DNA from: Streptomyces sp. NBC_00539
GTDB taxonomy: Bacteria; Actinomycetota; Actinomycetes; Streptomycetales; Streptomycetaceae
Reading direction: 5' to 3'
Assembly: GCF_036346105.1 (NCBI RefSeq)
Contig: NZ_CP107811.1
Location: 3,662,501 to 3,726,500, forward strand
DNA: 64,000 nucleotides
The notes under the pieces are model-generated. The model was not told where the DNA came from and ran no database searches. It saw nothing but the letters and a program-made list of their open reading frames with translations. Positions 25,460 to 33,276 of this stretch are shown piece after piece. A program made the position numbers and the translations under genes. Every line of letters begins with the position of its first letter. The first letter of the stretch is position 1.

Positions 25460-25764
25460 GCTGTCTTCCTTCGGGTCTCGGGAACACGGAGTCCGGTGGT
25501 CTGGATCCCGTACGCCCGGCGTCCAGCGTCCGCCCGAAAGAAGGCGTGCCGCTCCCCGCCGTTCGGCCGCGTGGGGCCGCCCCGGGACTGACGTGCATCC
25601 CGGTCCGTAGGTGCTGGTGGTGGTGCTGCCGCGGTGCTCGGTGGCGCTTCGCACCGCTCCACGGATTGCAACACGCGTACGGTGCCGTATCCACCGCACG
25701 GATCATCCGAATACCCGCACCCACGCCTTGGGCGACCCCACAGCAACGGGGCTGTTCGCGCAGG
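25460..25764. other. 305-bp intergenic region upstream of uricase
   Basis: No gene is supported. It contains a GGTGGTGGTG-like run at about 25616-25626 and a small dyad TACGG-TG-CCGTA at about 25678-25689 that could be part of the uricase promoter region. No clear terminator for the upstream aminotransferase gene was found. Confidence 0.5.
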
Positions 25765-27114
25765 TCAGACCATGTGCGCGTCCGCGACCGACAACGCCTC
25801 GTCGAGGATCGCCAAGCCCTTCGTCACGTCCTGCTCCGAGACGTTGCACGGCGGCGCGACGTGGATGCGGTTGCCGGCGACCAGCGGCCAGAGCCCGCCC
25901 TTCTTGCAGGCGGCCGCGAACGCGGCCATCGGCGCGTTGTCGGCGCCGGAGGCGTTGTAGGGGACGAGCGGCTCGCCCGTCTCCGCGTCCCGTACGAGTT
26001 CCAGCGCCCAGAAGGTGCCCAGGCCCCGGACCTCGCCGACCGAGGGGTGCTGCTCGGCGAGCGCGCGCAGGCCCGGACCCAGCAGCTCGGCGCCGGTACG
26101 GGCGGACTGCTCGACGATGCCCTCCTCCTCCATCGTGTTGATCGTGGCGACCGCCGCGGCGCACGCCAGCACGTGACCGGAGTACGTCAGCCCGCCCGGG
26201 TAGGGCCGGCGGGCGAAGGTCTCCGCGATGGCGGCGGAGATGGCGACACCGCCGAGCGGGACGTAGCCGCTGGTCACGCCCTTGGCGAAGCAGAGGAGGT
26301 CGGGGGTGACGTCCCAGTGCTCGCAGGCGAACCACTTCCCGGTGCGGCCGAAGCCGACCATGACCTCGTCCAGGATGAAGACGATGCCGTAGCGGTCGCA
26401 GAGCTCGCGCACCCCGGCCAGGTAGCCGGGCGGCGGCACGAGCACGCCGGGCGCCCCTCCGACCGTCTCCAGGATGATCGCGGCGATCGACTGCGGGCCT
26501 TCGAAGACGATGGTGTCCTCCAGGTGGCGCAGCGCGCGGGCGCTCTCCTCGGCGTCGGTGGTCGCGTGGAAGGGCGAGCGGTAGCGGAACGGGCCCCAGA
26601 AGTGGACGACACCGGCGGTCGCCGAGTCGTTGCCGAAGCGGCGGGCGTCACCGGTCAGGTTGATCGCGGTGGACGTGGCGCCGTGGTAGGAGCGGTACGC
26701 GGCCAGCACCTTCGGGCGTCCGGTGTGCACGCGGGCCATCCGGACGGCGTTCTCGACGGCCTCGGCGCCCGCATTGGTGAAGAAGATCTTGTCGAGGTCG
26801 CCGGGGGTCCGCTCGGCGATGAGGCGGGCCGCCTCGGAGCGGACGTCCACGGCGAAGCCGGGGGCGACGGTACAGAGCTTCGCGGCCTGCTCGGCGATGG
26901 CGGCGGCGACCTTGGGGTGCTGGTAGCCGATGTTCGTGTAGACGAGCGCGCTGGAGAAGTCGAGGAAGCGGTTGCCCTCGTAGTCCCAGAAGGTGGAGCC
27001 CTCGGCCCCCGCGACGGCGAGCGGATCGATGAGTTCCTGGGCCGACCAGGAGTGGAAGACGTGCTTCCGGTCGGCGTCTTTCACGGCGGCGAGGGCGTCG
27101 GCTGCTGCGTTCAT
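25765..27114 (-). CDS. PLP-dependent class III aminotransferase
   Basis: 449 residues from the ATG at 27114. Fold type I class III aminotransferase: NIGYQHPKVAAAIAEQA (about 60), FFTNAGAEAVENAVRMAR (about 110), the PLP-phosphate Asp in FILDEVMVGFGRTGKW (about 240) and the Schiff-base Lys in LLCFAKGVTSGYVPLG (about 270). Class III enzymes transfer omega-amino groups of diamines, beta-alanine, GABA or similar amines. Its position upstream of uricase suggests nitrogen salvage, but the amine donor cannot be told. A symmetric operator-like site lies 15-31 bp before the start, while the ribosome site is weak. Confidence 0.9.
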   Translation of the reverse strand: MNAAADALAAVKDADRKHVFHSWSAQELIDPLAVAGAEGSTFWDYEGNRFLDFSSALVYTNIGYQHPKVAAAIAEQAAKLCTVAPGFAVDVRSEAARLIAERTPGDLDKIFFTNAGAEAVENAVRMARVHTGRPKVLAAYRSYHGATSTAINLTGDARRFGNDSATAGVVHFWGPFRYRSPFHATTDAEESARALRHLEDTIVFEGPQSIAAIILETVGGAPGVLVPPPGYLAGVRELCDRYGIVFILDEVMVGFGRTGKWFACEHWDVTPDLLCFAKGVTSGYVPLGGVAISAAIAETFARRPYPGGLTYSGHVLACAAAVATINTMEEEGIVEQSARTGAELLGPGLRALAEQHPSVGEVRGLGTFWALELVRDAETGEPLVPYNASGADNAPMAAFAAACKKGGLWPLVAGNRIHVAPPCNVSEQDVTKGLAILDEALSVADAHMV

Positions 27115-27128
27115 AATCCGAGGGTAGT

Positions 27129-27145
27129 TGTCCAATATGTGGACA
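27129..27145. promoter_or_regulatory. Operator-like inverted repeat before aminotransferase
   Basis: TGTCCA, 5-bp spacer ATATG, TGGACA, located 15-31 bp upstream of the aminotransferase ATG. The GTCCA...TGGAC symmetry resembles GntR-type sites. Confidence 0.55.
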
Positions 27146-27503
27146 TACTCGCCGACGGACCTGACGGATCGGGTGGGCACGGCTTCGGCGCCGTCCGGGA
27201 GCACCGCTAGCGTCGGCCGCCCGTCTCCGGGGCGGCAGGGCGGGGCGGCCGGGAGGTTTCCGCACGGGGGTGGGAAACGTTCCGGCCGGCCGTCTCGCCG
27301 CCCACCGTTTGTTTCGCATGGCGGAAAACTTCTTCCGTTGCACGGAAGAAACTGAAGAGATTCTGTGACGTTCCCGTGGTGGTTGAGAAGGGGTGCATAA
27401 AGGAATATCGGGATTGGTTGCCCCGGGCGGGGGTAGGTGCGGCGCGCAGGAGTGCGCGCGGAGACGGGCGTGCGGACACGTACGCGCGGAGACGGGAGGC
27501 CCT
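27146..27503. other. Divergent control region, no gene
   Basis: About 360 bp between the aminotransferase and the ATP-binding protein gene. The part at 27290-27420 is unusually AT-rich for this genome, with a short dyad TTCTTCCG/CGGAAGAA at about 27332-27354, and is likely promoter DNA. No coding region is supported. Confidence 0.5.
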
Positions 27504-27995
27504 GTGGCCGAGCAGACTCGGAGGCTGGTCCTGGGCGGCGCGACGACCGGCGTCGTCACCCGTTGCCGCGACTTCACCCGGCAGGCGCTCACGGACTGGC
27601 AGTGGCGCCGGGACCCCGAGGCGATGGAGGACGTGCTCCTGCTGGTCTCGGAGGTCGTCACCAATGCCTGTCTGCATGCCGGAGGCCCCCGCGAACTGGT
27701 CCTGCGTCACGGCCCGGGCGGCCTGCGCGTGGAGGTCAGCGACGACAGCCCCGATCCCCCCCGCCGCCGGCCGGCGGGCGACCGCAGCCGCCCCGGCGGG
27801 CACGGCCTCATCGTGCTGGCACGGCTCGCGAGGAGCTGGGGCGCCGAGCCGTCCGGCGGCGCGTTTCCCGGGAAGACGGTGTGGCTGGAAGTGCCGCCGC
27901 CCGCTGTGCCCGCCCAGCCGAGTCCCCCGGCTCCCGACGGGACCCGGGGTCCCCAGCCGTCCCAGGACCGTCCTGCGGGTCCTCAGCGTCCGTGA
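27504..27995 (+). CDS. ATP-binding protein (anti-sigma-kinase type)
   Basis: 163 residues from the GTG at 27504, chosen for the GGGAGG 5-6 bases upstream. RsbW-type fold: an N-box DVLLLVSEVVTNACLHAGG around residue 50, VEVSDDSPDPP around 75, and a G-box GGHGLIVLARLARSWGAEP around 100, ending in a Pro-rich tail. Its 3' 188 bp overlap, on the opposite strand, the end of a SigB/SigF-type sigma-factor gene. An anti-sigma role toward that sigma factor is plausible from family and position but is not shown. Confidence 0.82.
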   Translation: MAEQTRRLVLGGATTGVVTRCRDFTRQALTDWQWRRDPEAMEDVLLLVSEVVTNACLHAGGPRELVLRHGPGGLRVEVSDDSPDPPRRRPAGDRSRPGGHGLIVLARLARSWGAEPSGGAFPGKTVWLEVPPPAVPAQPSPPAPDGTRGPQPSQDRPAGPQRP

Positions 27996-28779
27996 GGAAC
28001 TCCTGACGGAGCCGGGTCAAGGTCCGGTTCAGCAGCCGCGAGACGTGCATCTGCGACAACCCGAGCAGCCCGCCGATCTCGGACTGTGTGAGTTCCTGCC
28101 CGAAGCGCAGCTCCAGCAGGGTCCGCTCGCGGGGGGAGAGCCCGGCCAGCATCGGCTTGAGGGACTCCAGGCACTCGATGAGGTCGTACGCGGCCTCCTC
28201 CTCGCCCAGCGCCGTCGGCGCGGCGTAGGGGTCGCGCTCGCTCTCCTCCTGCGCCGGCGCGTCCAGGGAGCGCGCGGAGTAGGCGCGCGCCGCCTTGCGA
28301 CCCTCGACCAGCTCTTCCGGCGTGACGTGCAGCTGCGCGGCGAGTTCGATGTCGGTGGGCTCTCGGCCGAGGTCCTGTTCCAGCGCGTCGTGTGCCTTGG
28401 CCGTGTCGATGCGCAGCTCCTGGAGCCGCCGGGGGACCTTGACGGCCCAGCTCGTGTCGCGGAAGAACCGCTTGATCTCGCCCGTGATGGTGGGCATGGC
28501 GAAGGAGGTGAACTCGACCCCGCGGTCCGGGTCGAACCGGTTGATGGCCTTGATCAGGCCGATCGTGCCGACCTGGACGATGTCCTCCATCGGCTCGCTG
28601 CGGCCCCGGAATCGCCGGGCCGCGTACCGCACCAGGCTGATGTTCAGCTCGACGAGGGTGTTGCGGACGTACGAGTACTCGGCGGTGCCCTCCTCCAGCC
28701 CGGCCAGCCTGCGGAACAGGGCCACCGAAAGGGCCCTGGCCTCGTGGGTCGCGACGTCTGTGAGCTCTGTACGGTCCAT
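27808..28779 (-). CDS. SigB/SigF-family RNA polymerase sigma factor
   Basis: 323 residues; ATG with AGGAG 10 bases upstream. Region 2 shows EPMEDIVQVGTIGLIKAINRFDPDRGVEFTSFAMPTITGEIKRFFRDTSW (about 65-115, given here only as landmarks), region 3 follows with QELRIDTAKAHDALEQDLGR, and region 4 has LELRFGQELTQSEIGGLLGL and SQMHVSRLLNRTLTRLR (about 225-265). A 55-residue basic, Pro/Arg/Ser-rich tail follows region 4, longer than usual, and is encoded opposite the ATP-binding protein gene. Stress or developmental sigma factors of this group are held by RsbW-like kinases. A GTAT-N14-GGGTAT promoter of its own recognition type lies upstream. Confidence 0.92.
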   Translation of the reverse strand: MDRTELTDVATHEARALSVALFRRLAGLEEGTAEYSYVRNTLVELNISLVRYAARRFRGRSEPMEDIVQVGTIGLIKAINRFDPDRGVEFTSFAMPTITGEIKRFFRDTSWAVKVPRRLQELRIDTAKAHDALEQDLGREPTDIELAAQLHVTPEELVEGRKAARAYSARSLDAPAQEESERDPYAAPTALGEEEAAYDLIECLESLKPMLAGLSPRERTLLELRFGQELTQSEIGGLLGLSQMHVSRLLNRTLTRLRQEFLTDAEDPQDGPGTAGDPGSRREPGDSAGRAQRAAALPATPSSRETRRRTARRPSSSRAVPAR

Positions 28780-28843
28780 AACTCTGCGCTCCTGCGACGG
28801 AGGGGTCCCGGGTAGGGGCCGTCGTTGCGCTGTCCCGGGTGAT

Positions 28844-28867
28844 ATACCCGTCCCAACCATTACATAC
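28844..28867 (-). promoter_or_regulatory. Candidate SigB-type promoter of the sigma-factor gene
   Basis: GTAT, 14-bp spacer, GGGTAT on the minus strand, about 65 bases upstream of the sigma-factor start. It fits the GNNT-N14-16-GGGTAY pattern of this sigma group and would allow autoregulation. The rest of 28780-29103 shows no gene. Confidence 0.5.
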
Positions 28868-29103
28868 CCGACGTTTCCTTCCGGTCTTCCGGGGCGGCTC
28901 CCGGGTTGCGGCGACAGGGATCCGTGCCGGGTCGCACCGCCCGCCCTGGCCCGGCCGCCCCCGGCCCGGTCCACGGCGACGGCAGTCTCCCGCCCCGGCC
29001 CCGGCCGCGCGGGGGGCCCGGAAGAGGCCGGTGGGGCTGGCCCCCGTACGGCCGTCCCGGCAGCCGGATGGGGCGGCGCCCGGCTCTCGACAAGCATGGG
29101 GCC

Positions 29104-30624
29104 ATGCCCAGTCACCGCCGCCGCAAGGCCGCCGCCCTCTCCGCCCTCGCGCTGTGCGCCGTCGCAGTCACCACCAGCCCGGCCGACGCCACCACCACCC
29201 CCGGGACGACCGCACGGCGGGCCGCCGCCGTGCCCGCCCTGGACTGGCAGGACTGCACCCACAAGGGCGCCCTGCCCGGACAGCAGTGCGCGACGCTCGC
29301 CGTCCCCCTCGACTACGCCGACCCCGGCGGCCGCCGGCTCCGCGTCGCCGTGACCCGGCTGCGCAGCGATCACCCGCAGGCCCGGCGCGGGACGCTGCTG
29401 GTGATCCCCGGCGGCCCCGGCGGCTCCGGCATCCAGAAACTGACGTCGACGGGCCCCGCCCTGGCCCGGGAGCTGGCCGGCGCGTACGACCTCGTCTCCC
29501 TCGACCCGCGCGGCGTCGGCGGCAGCAGTACCGCCGCCTGCGGCCTGGCCGAGGAGGACCGGCACCTGGTCACCCTGCGCTCCTGGCCCGGCCCGGACGG
29601 AGACGTCGCGCAGAACGTGGCGCGCTCCCGCAGGGTCGCCGAGGCCTGCGCCGCACACGGGGGGCCGGAGCTGCGCAGCTTCACCACCGCCAACGAGGTG
29701 CGCGACATCGACCGCCTGCGCCAGGCCCTCGGCGAGCGGAAGCTGTCGGCCTGGGGCACCTCGTACGGGACCTACGTGGGTGCCGTGTACGCCCAGCGGT
29801 TCCCGCAGCACACCGACCGCCTGGTACTGGACAGCAGCGGCGACCCCGACCCGGCCCGCGTCGCGCGCGGCTGGCTCGCGAACATGTCGGCCGGCGCCGA
29901 CGACCGCTTCCCCGACTTCGCGGCCTGGGCGGCCGACCAGGCGCGGGACGCCGAGGGCCTGCGGCTCGCCGCGCACCCCGAGGACGTACGCCCCCTCTTC
30001 CTGGAGATGGCGGCGAAGCTCGACAGCGAGCCCAGGCAGTCCAACGTCCCGGATGTGCCGCTGACCGGCAACCGGCTGCGCCAGGCGCTCCAGACCACCC
30101 TCTACGGCAACGACTTCGCGCCCCTCGCCCGGCTCCTGCTGGCCACCCGGGACCCGGCCGCCCGACCCGTGCTGCCGCCCGCGGTCTCGGGGCCGCTCCC
30201 GGACACGGACGCGGCGGCGGTCCTCGGGGCCATCTGCAACGACGTGTCCTGGCCCCGGGACGTGGCCGCGTACGGGCGCGCCGTCGCCGCCGACCGGACG
30301 GCGCACCCGCTCACGGCCGGGATGCCGGCGAACATCACCCCCTGCTCCTTCTGGAAGGACCGCCCGGCGCAGCAGCCCACCCGGATCACCCCGGACGGGC
30401 CGTCGAACGTCCTGATGGTCCAGAACCTGCGGGACCCCGCCACCCCGTACGCCGGCGCCCTCAAGATGCGCGAGGCGTTCGGCGGCCGGGCCCGGCTGGT
30501 CAGCGTCGACGCGGGCGGCCACGGCTCCTACCTGGGCAACGGCAACGCCTGCGGTGACCGGGCGGTGACCCGGTTCCTCACCACCGGGCAGCGGCCGCCG
30601 CAGGACACGTACTGCGGGAGCTGA
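29104..30624 (+). CDS. Secreted alpha/beta-hydrolase, tripeptidyl aminopeptidase type
   Basis: 506 residues from the ATG at 29104 (MPSHRRRKAAA). Sec signal peptide (residues about 1-30, ending near ADA-T). The alpha/beta-hydrolase core has an oxyanion-type PGGPGGSG (about 102-109), the nucleophile S220 in WGTSYGTYVG, and a C-terminal TAP-like domain with the acid in VQNLRDPATP (about 430) and the His in DAGGHGSYLG (about 465). Four or more cysteines fit an extracellular enzyme. Streptomyces secretes several such serine peptidases that remove N-terminal tripeptides. The exact substrate here is unknown. Confidence 0.92.
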   Translation: MPSHRRRKAAALSALALCAVAVTTSPADATTTPGTTARRAAAVPALDWQDCTHKGALPGQQCATLAVPLDYADPGGRRLRVAVTRLRSDHPQARRGTLLVIPGGPGGSGIQKLTSTGPALARELAGAYDLVSLDPRGVGGSSTAACGLAEEDRHLVTLRSWPGPDGDVAQNVARSRRVAEACAAHGGPELRSFTTANEVRDIDRLRQALGERKLSAWGTSYGTYVGAVYAQRFPQHTDRLVLDSSGDPDPARVARGWLANMSAGADDRFPDFAAWAADQARDAEGLRLAAHPEDVRPLFLEMAAKLDSEPRQSNVPDVPLTGNRLRQALQTTLYGNDFAPLARLLLATRDPAARPVLPPAVSGPLPDTDAAAVLGAICNDVSWPRDVAAYGRAVAADRTAHPLTAGMPANITPCSFWKDRPAQQPTRITPDGPSNVLMVQNLRDPATPYAGALKMREAFGGRARLVSVDAGGHGSYLGNGNACGDRAVTRFLTTGQRPPQDTYCGS

Positions 30625-30683
30625 GCTGCGCCCCTACCCTGGGTGCAGTGCAGGGGGGACCGGTCGTCCAGAGGGAGCGGTCC

Positions 30684-31511
30684 ATGACCCGGCGTCGTTC
30701 CCCACGGCCGGTGAGCTCCGGCGACCTCCTGGCCACGCTCGGACGGCTCACCGCGCAGGCGCGGCTGGGGGCCGAGTTCCAGCAGGCCCGCGTGGAGCTG
30801 GCCGAGGCCCTGCAACGCGAGATGCTCCCGGCGTCGCTGCCCGATGTGCCGGGGCTGCGCACGGCGGCCTGCTACTCGCCGGCCCGGGGCGGGCTGGAGG
30901 TCGGCGGCGACTGGTACGACGGCTTCGAGCTCGGGGACGGGTCGCTCGCGTTCTCCATCGGCGACGTACAGGGCCACGACGTGGAGGCGGCGGCCTTCAT
31001 GGGCCAGATCCGGATAGCCCTGCGCGCGGTGGCCGCCGCCGCGACCGATCCCGGCGACGTCCTGGCCCGGGCCAACGACCTGTTGCTGTCGGTCGGCCGG
31101 GACCTCTTCGCGACCTGCAGTTTCCTCCGCTTCGACCCCCGGACCTGGCGGATCGAGGGCGCCCGCGCCGGGCACATCCCGGCGGTGTGGGCCACGGTGG
31201 ACGGCTCGTACGGGTTCGCGGAGGACGAGGGCGGGCTCCCACTGGGCGTGCTGGCCGGGGGAGAGTACCCGGTGACGGCCCGGCCCCTCGCGCGGGCGGG
31301 CGCGTACGTGCTGCTCACGGACGGGGTGGTGGAGGGGCCGTCGTTCCCGATCGGGACGGGCCTGGGGCAGGTGGCCCGGGTGGTGCGGGACGGGGCGGCG
31401 GCCGATCCGGAGGAGCTGGCGGCCGAGGTGCTGCGGGTGGCCGACTCCACCGGCCACGCGGACGACGCGGCGGTCCTGGTCCTGCGGCACGACGCGCCAC
31501 CCGGCCCGTAG
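30684..31511 (+). CDS. PP2C-type serine/threonine phosphatase (SpoIIE/RsbU-like)
   Basis: 275 residues from the ATG at 30684, which has AGAGGGAG close upstream; a GTG at 30648 is in frame but less well placed. An N-terminal helical linker (about 10-50, ending ALQREMLPASLPD) leads to the PP2C domain with metal aspartates in VGGDWYDGF (about 80) and SIGDVQGHDVEAAAFMGQ (about 100), and a terminal ADDAAVLVLR (about 265). No sensor domain is present. It probably dephosphorylates an anti-anti-sigma factor. The C-terminal codons are part of a 40-bp tandem repeat. A membrane MASE1 protein follows and could be its sensory partner. Confidence 0.88.
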   Translation: MTRRRSPRPVSSGDLLATLGRLTAQARLGAEFQQARVELAEALQREMLPASLPDVPGLRTAACYSPARGGLEVGGDWYDGFELGDGSLAFSIGDVQGHDVEAAAFMGQIRIALRAVAAAATDPGDVLARANDLLLSVGRDLFATCSFLRFDPRTWRIEGARAGHIPAVWATVDGSYGFAEDEGGLPLGVLAGGEYPVTARPLARAGAYVLLTDGVVEGPSFPIGTGLGQVARVVRDGAAADPEELAAEVLRVADSTGHADDAAVLVLRHDAPPGP

Positions 31512-31590
31512 GACCGTCGTCCCGTCGGCGCGACCCGCCACCCGGCGCACGAGACCGTCGGCCCGCGGCGGGACCCGCCACCCGGCGCAC
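31491..31590. repeat. 40-41-bp tandem repeat at a gene end
   Basis: GACCCGCCACCCGGCGCAC at 31532-31550 and 31572-31590, with a diverged copy at 31491-31509. The units also share ACCGTCG. The first copy holds the stop codon of the PP2C gene. Confidence 0.8.
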
Positions 31591-31641
31591 CGCGCGTGTC
31601 AGGGACCCCCGGGGGGCCCGAGCCGTTGTCTCATACGTGGG

Positions 31642-32616
31642 ATGAGCACCGAGCGAGGGCAGCGGCGGCAAGGTCTGACCCCCACCCCGTCCCTTCTGCG
31701 TCAGGCGCTGTGGATCCTCGCGGTGGCCGCCGTCTACTACGGGACCGGCCTGCTGGGGCTGCTCCAGCGCGTGGTCGTCGAGGGAGCGCAGGTCACGCCG
31801 TTGTGGCTGCCCACCGGGATCGCCGTCACCGCCCTGCTGTGGCGGGGGCCGCGGATCTGGCCCGGCCTCGCGCTCGGCACGTACCTGGTCATCCGGACGA
31901 TCGCCCCGGTCGCACCGAGCGGGATCATCATCATTGCCGGCAACACCCTGGCCCCGCTGTTGGCCTACGCGATGCTCCGCCGGGCCGGATTCCGCCCCGA
32001 GCTGGACCGGCTGCGCGACGGCCTGGCGCTGGTGTTCCTGGGCGGCCTGCTGCCGATGCTGCTCAGCGCGACCGTCGGGGCCCTCGTGCTGGCCCTCACC
32101 GGGAGCCTGCCGTGGGACGGGTTCTGGCCGGTGTGGGCGGCCTGGTGGGCCGGGGACGCGATGGGCGTGCTCGTGGGGATTCCGCTGCTGCTGGCCCTGC
32201 CCCGGATGCGGCTCCCGAGCGACCTGTACCGCACGGCGGAGGCGCTGGCGCTGCTGGTCGTGACCGTGCTGGTCACCCTGCTGGTGACGCGCAGCACGCT
32301 CTCGCTGCTCTTCCTCGTCTTCCCGCTGCTGATCTGGGCCGCCGTCAGGTTCCAGCTGGTGGGGGCGGCGCCGTGCGCACTGCTGATCTCGGTGGCGACG
32401 GTGTCGGCGGCCACCGACCGGGCGGGGCCGTTCGCGGACCACGGCATCCTCGAGGTGATGGCCAACCTGATGGCCCTCAACGGCTCCGTGGCGCTGACCG
32501 CGCTGCTGCTGTCGGCGCTGGTCACCGAGCAGAACAACGTCCGCGTGCAGATCCAGCAGGCCTGCGAGGACCTGGCCGAGCTGGTGAACCGGCTCTCCCC
32601 GCGCGCCCGGGGCTGA
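31642..32616 (+). CDS. MASE1-domain membrane protein
   Basis: 324 residues, ATG start. About eight membrane helices span residues 20-300 with the MASE1 pattern: VYYGTGLLGLL near 33, LWLPTGIAVTALLWRG near 55, and WAAWWAGDAMGVLVGIPLLLALP near 165. No GGDEF, kinase or phosphatase domain follows; only a short coiled-coil-like tail (EQNNVRVQIQQACEDLAELVNRL) is present. MASE1 normally serves as a membrane sensor for signalling enzymes, so the preceding PP2C phosphatase may be its output partner. That is an inference from order and spacing. Confidence 0.85.
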   Translation: MSTERGQRRQGLTPTPSLLRQALWILAVAAVYYGTGLLGLLQRVVVEGAQVTPLWLPTGIAVTALLWRGPRIWPGLALGTYLVIRTIAPVAPSGIIIIAGNTLAPLLAYAMLRRAGFRPELDRLRDGLALVFLGGLLPMLLSATVGALVLALTGSLPWDGFWPVWAAWWAGDAMGVLVGIPLLLALPRMRLPSDLYRTAEALALLVVTVLVTLLVTRSTLSLLFLVFPLLIWAAVRFQLVGAAPCALLISVATVSAATDRAGPFADHGILEVMANLMALNGSVALTALLLSALVTEQNNVRVQIQQACEDLAELVNRLSPRARG

Positions 32617-32660
32617 GCGTCTCGGGCTGAGCGTCCGGGGCAAGCGTCCGGGGCTGAGTG
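32610..32660. repeat. 13-14-bp tandem repeat at a gene end
   Basis: Four imperfect copies of GGGCTGAGCGTCCG, the first carrying the TGA of the MASE1 gene. Confidence 0.8.
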
Positions 32661-32673
32661 CGCGGCCGGGCGG

Positions 32674-33210
32674 CTACTCGCTGACCAGCACCGGAACGGT
32701 CAGTACGGCCCCGGCCGGGGTGCCGGTGAGCTTGCCCGGGGACACGGTGAAGTCGATCCCGTCGCCCGCCGCGCGGGGGCCGTCGTGGCGCTCGGTGCCG
32801 TGCGCGTCCTCGCCCTCCTCCTGGTACTGGAACGCCCCGGTGCCCACGAGGTGGCCGGAGGAGTCGTAGTAGGCCACCGACAGTTCCAGGGCCAGGGTGT
32901 CGCTGACGTCCGCCGTGATGGTCGCGTGCCCGGTGACGGTCTGCCGGTCCGTGAGGGTGAGCCGCTCCAGCCGCAGCCGGTCGGTGAACGGCCCCTGTTC
33001 CACGCGCACTTCGCCCTGGCGGACGGGCTGCGCGAGGACGGCGGCCGGTGCGGGCGCGCTGCGCGGTGCGGGCAGGACGACCGGCGGGGCGGCGGCCGGT
33101 TCCCCGGCGGCATCGGCGTGCCCCGCGCCGCCCGAGCAGCCGGTGACGAAGGCGAGTACGGCCACGGCCGGTGCCAGTACGGCCGCGGTGCGGCGCAGGG
33201 GGTGTCTCAT
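32674..33210 (-). CDS. Putative lipoprotein
   Basis: 178 residues from the ATG at 33210, with CAGGAG 9-14 bases upstream. Type II signal peptide: basic start RHPLRR, hydrophobic core AAVLAPAVAVLAFV, then T-G-C25 as lipidation site. An Ala/Pro-rich spacer (to about 65) is followed by a beta-rich domain with the segment SVAYYDSSGHLVGTGAFQYQ (about 115-135). It is likely anchored on the outer face of the membrane. No family is recognised. The alkaline phosphatase gene lies upstream in the same direction, but a strong terminator separates them. Confidence 0.8.
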   Translation of the reverse strand: MRHPLRRTAAVLAPAVAVLAFVTGCSGGAGHADAAGEPAAAPPVVLPAPRSAPAPAAVLAQPVRQGEVRVEQGPFTDRLRLERLTLTDRQTVTGHATITADVSDTLALELSVAYYDSSGHLVGTGAFQYQEEGEDAHGTERHDGPRAAGDGIDFTVSPGKLTGTPAGAVLTVPVLVSE

Positions 33211-33232
33211 CGAACGCTCCTGAAAAGGGGGC

Positions 33233-33262
33233 GGGGCCGGGGGGAGTGCGCCCCCCGGCCCC
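33233..33262 (-). terminator. Alkaline phosphatase terminator
   Basis: GGGGCCGGGGGG, loop AGTGCG, CCCCCCGGCCCC: 12 perfect pairs, followed on the minus strand by CGCCCCCTTTTC. Confidence 0.85.
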
Positions 33263-33276
33263 GACCGCACGAGGGG

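Noticed and set aside
27416-27436. GGTT...GGGTAG as a SigB-type promoter for the ATP-binding protein gene
   Set aside because: The spacer is only 11 bp, shorter than the 14-16 bp this sigma group needs.
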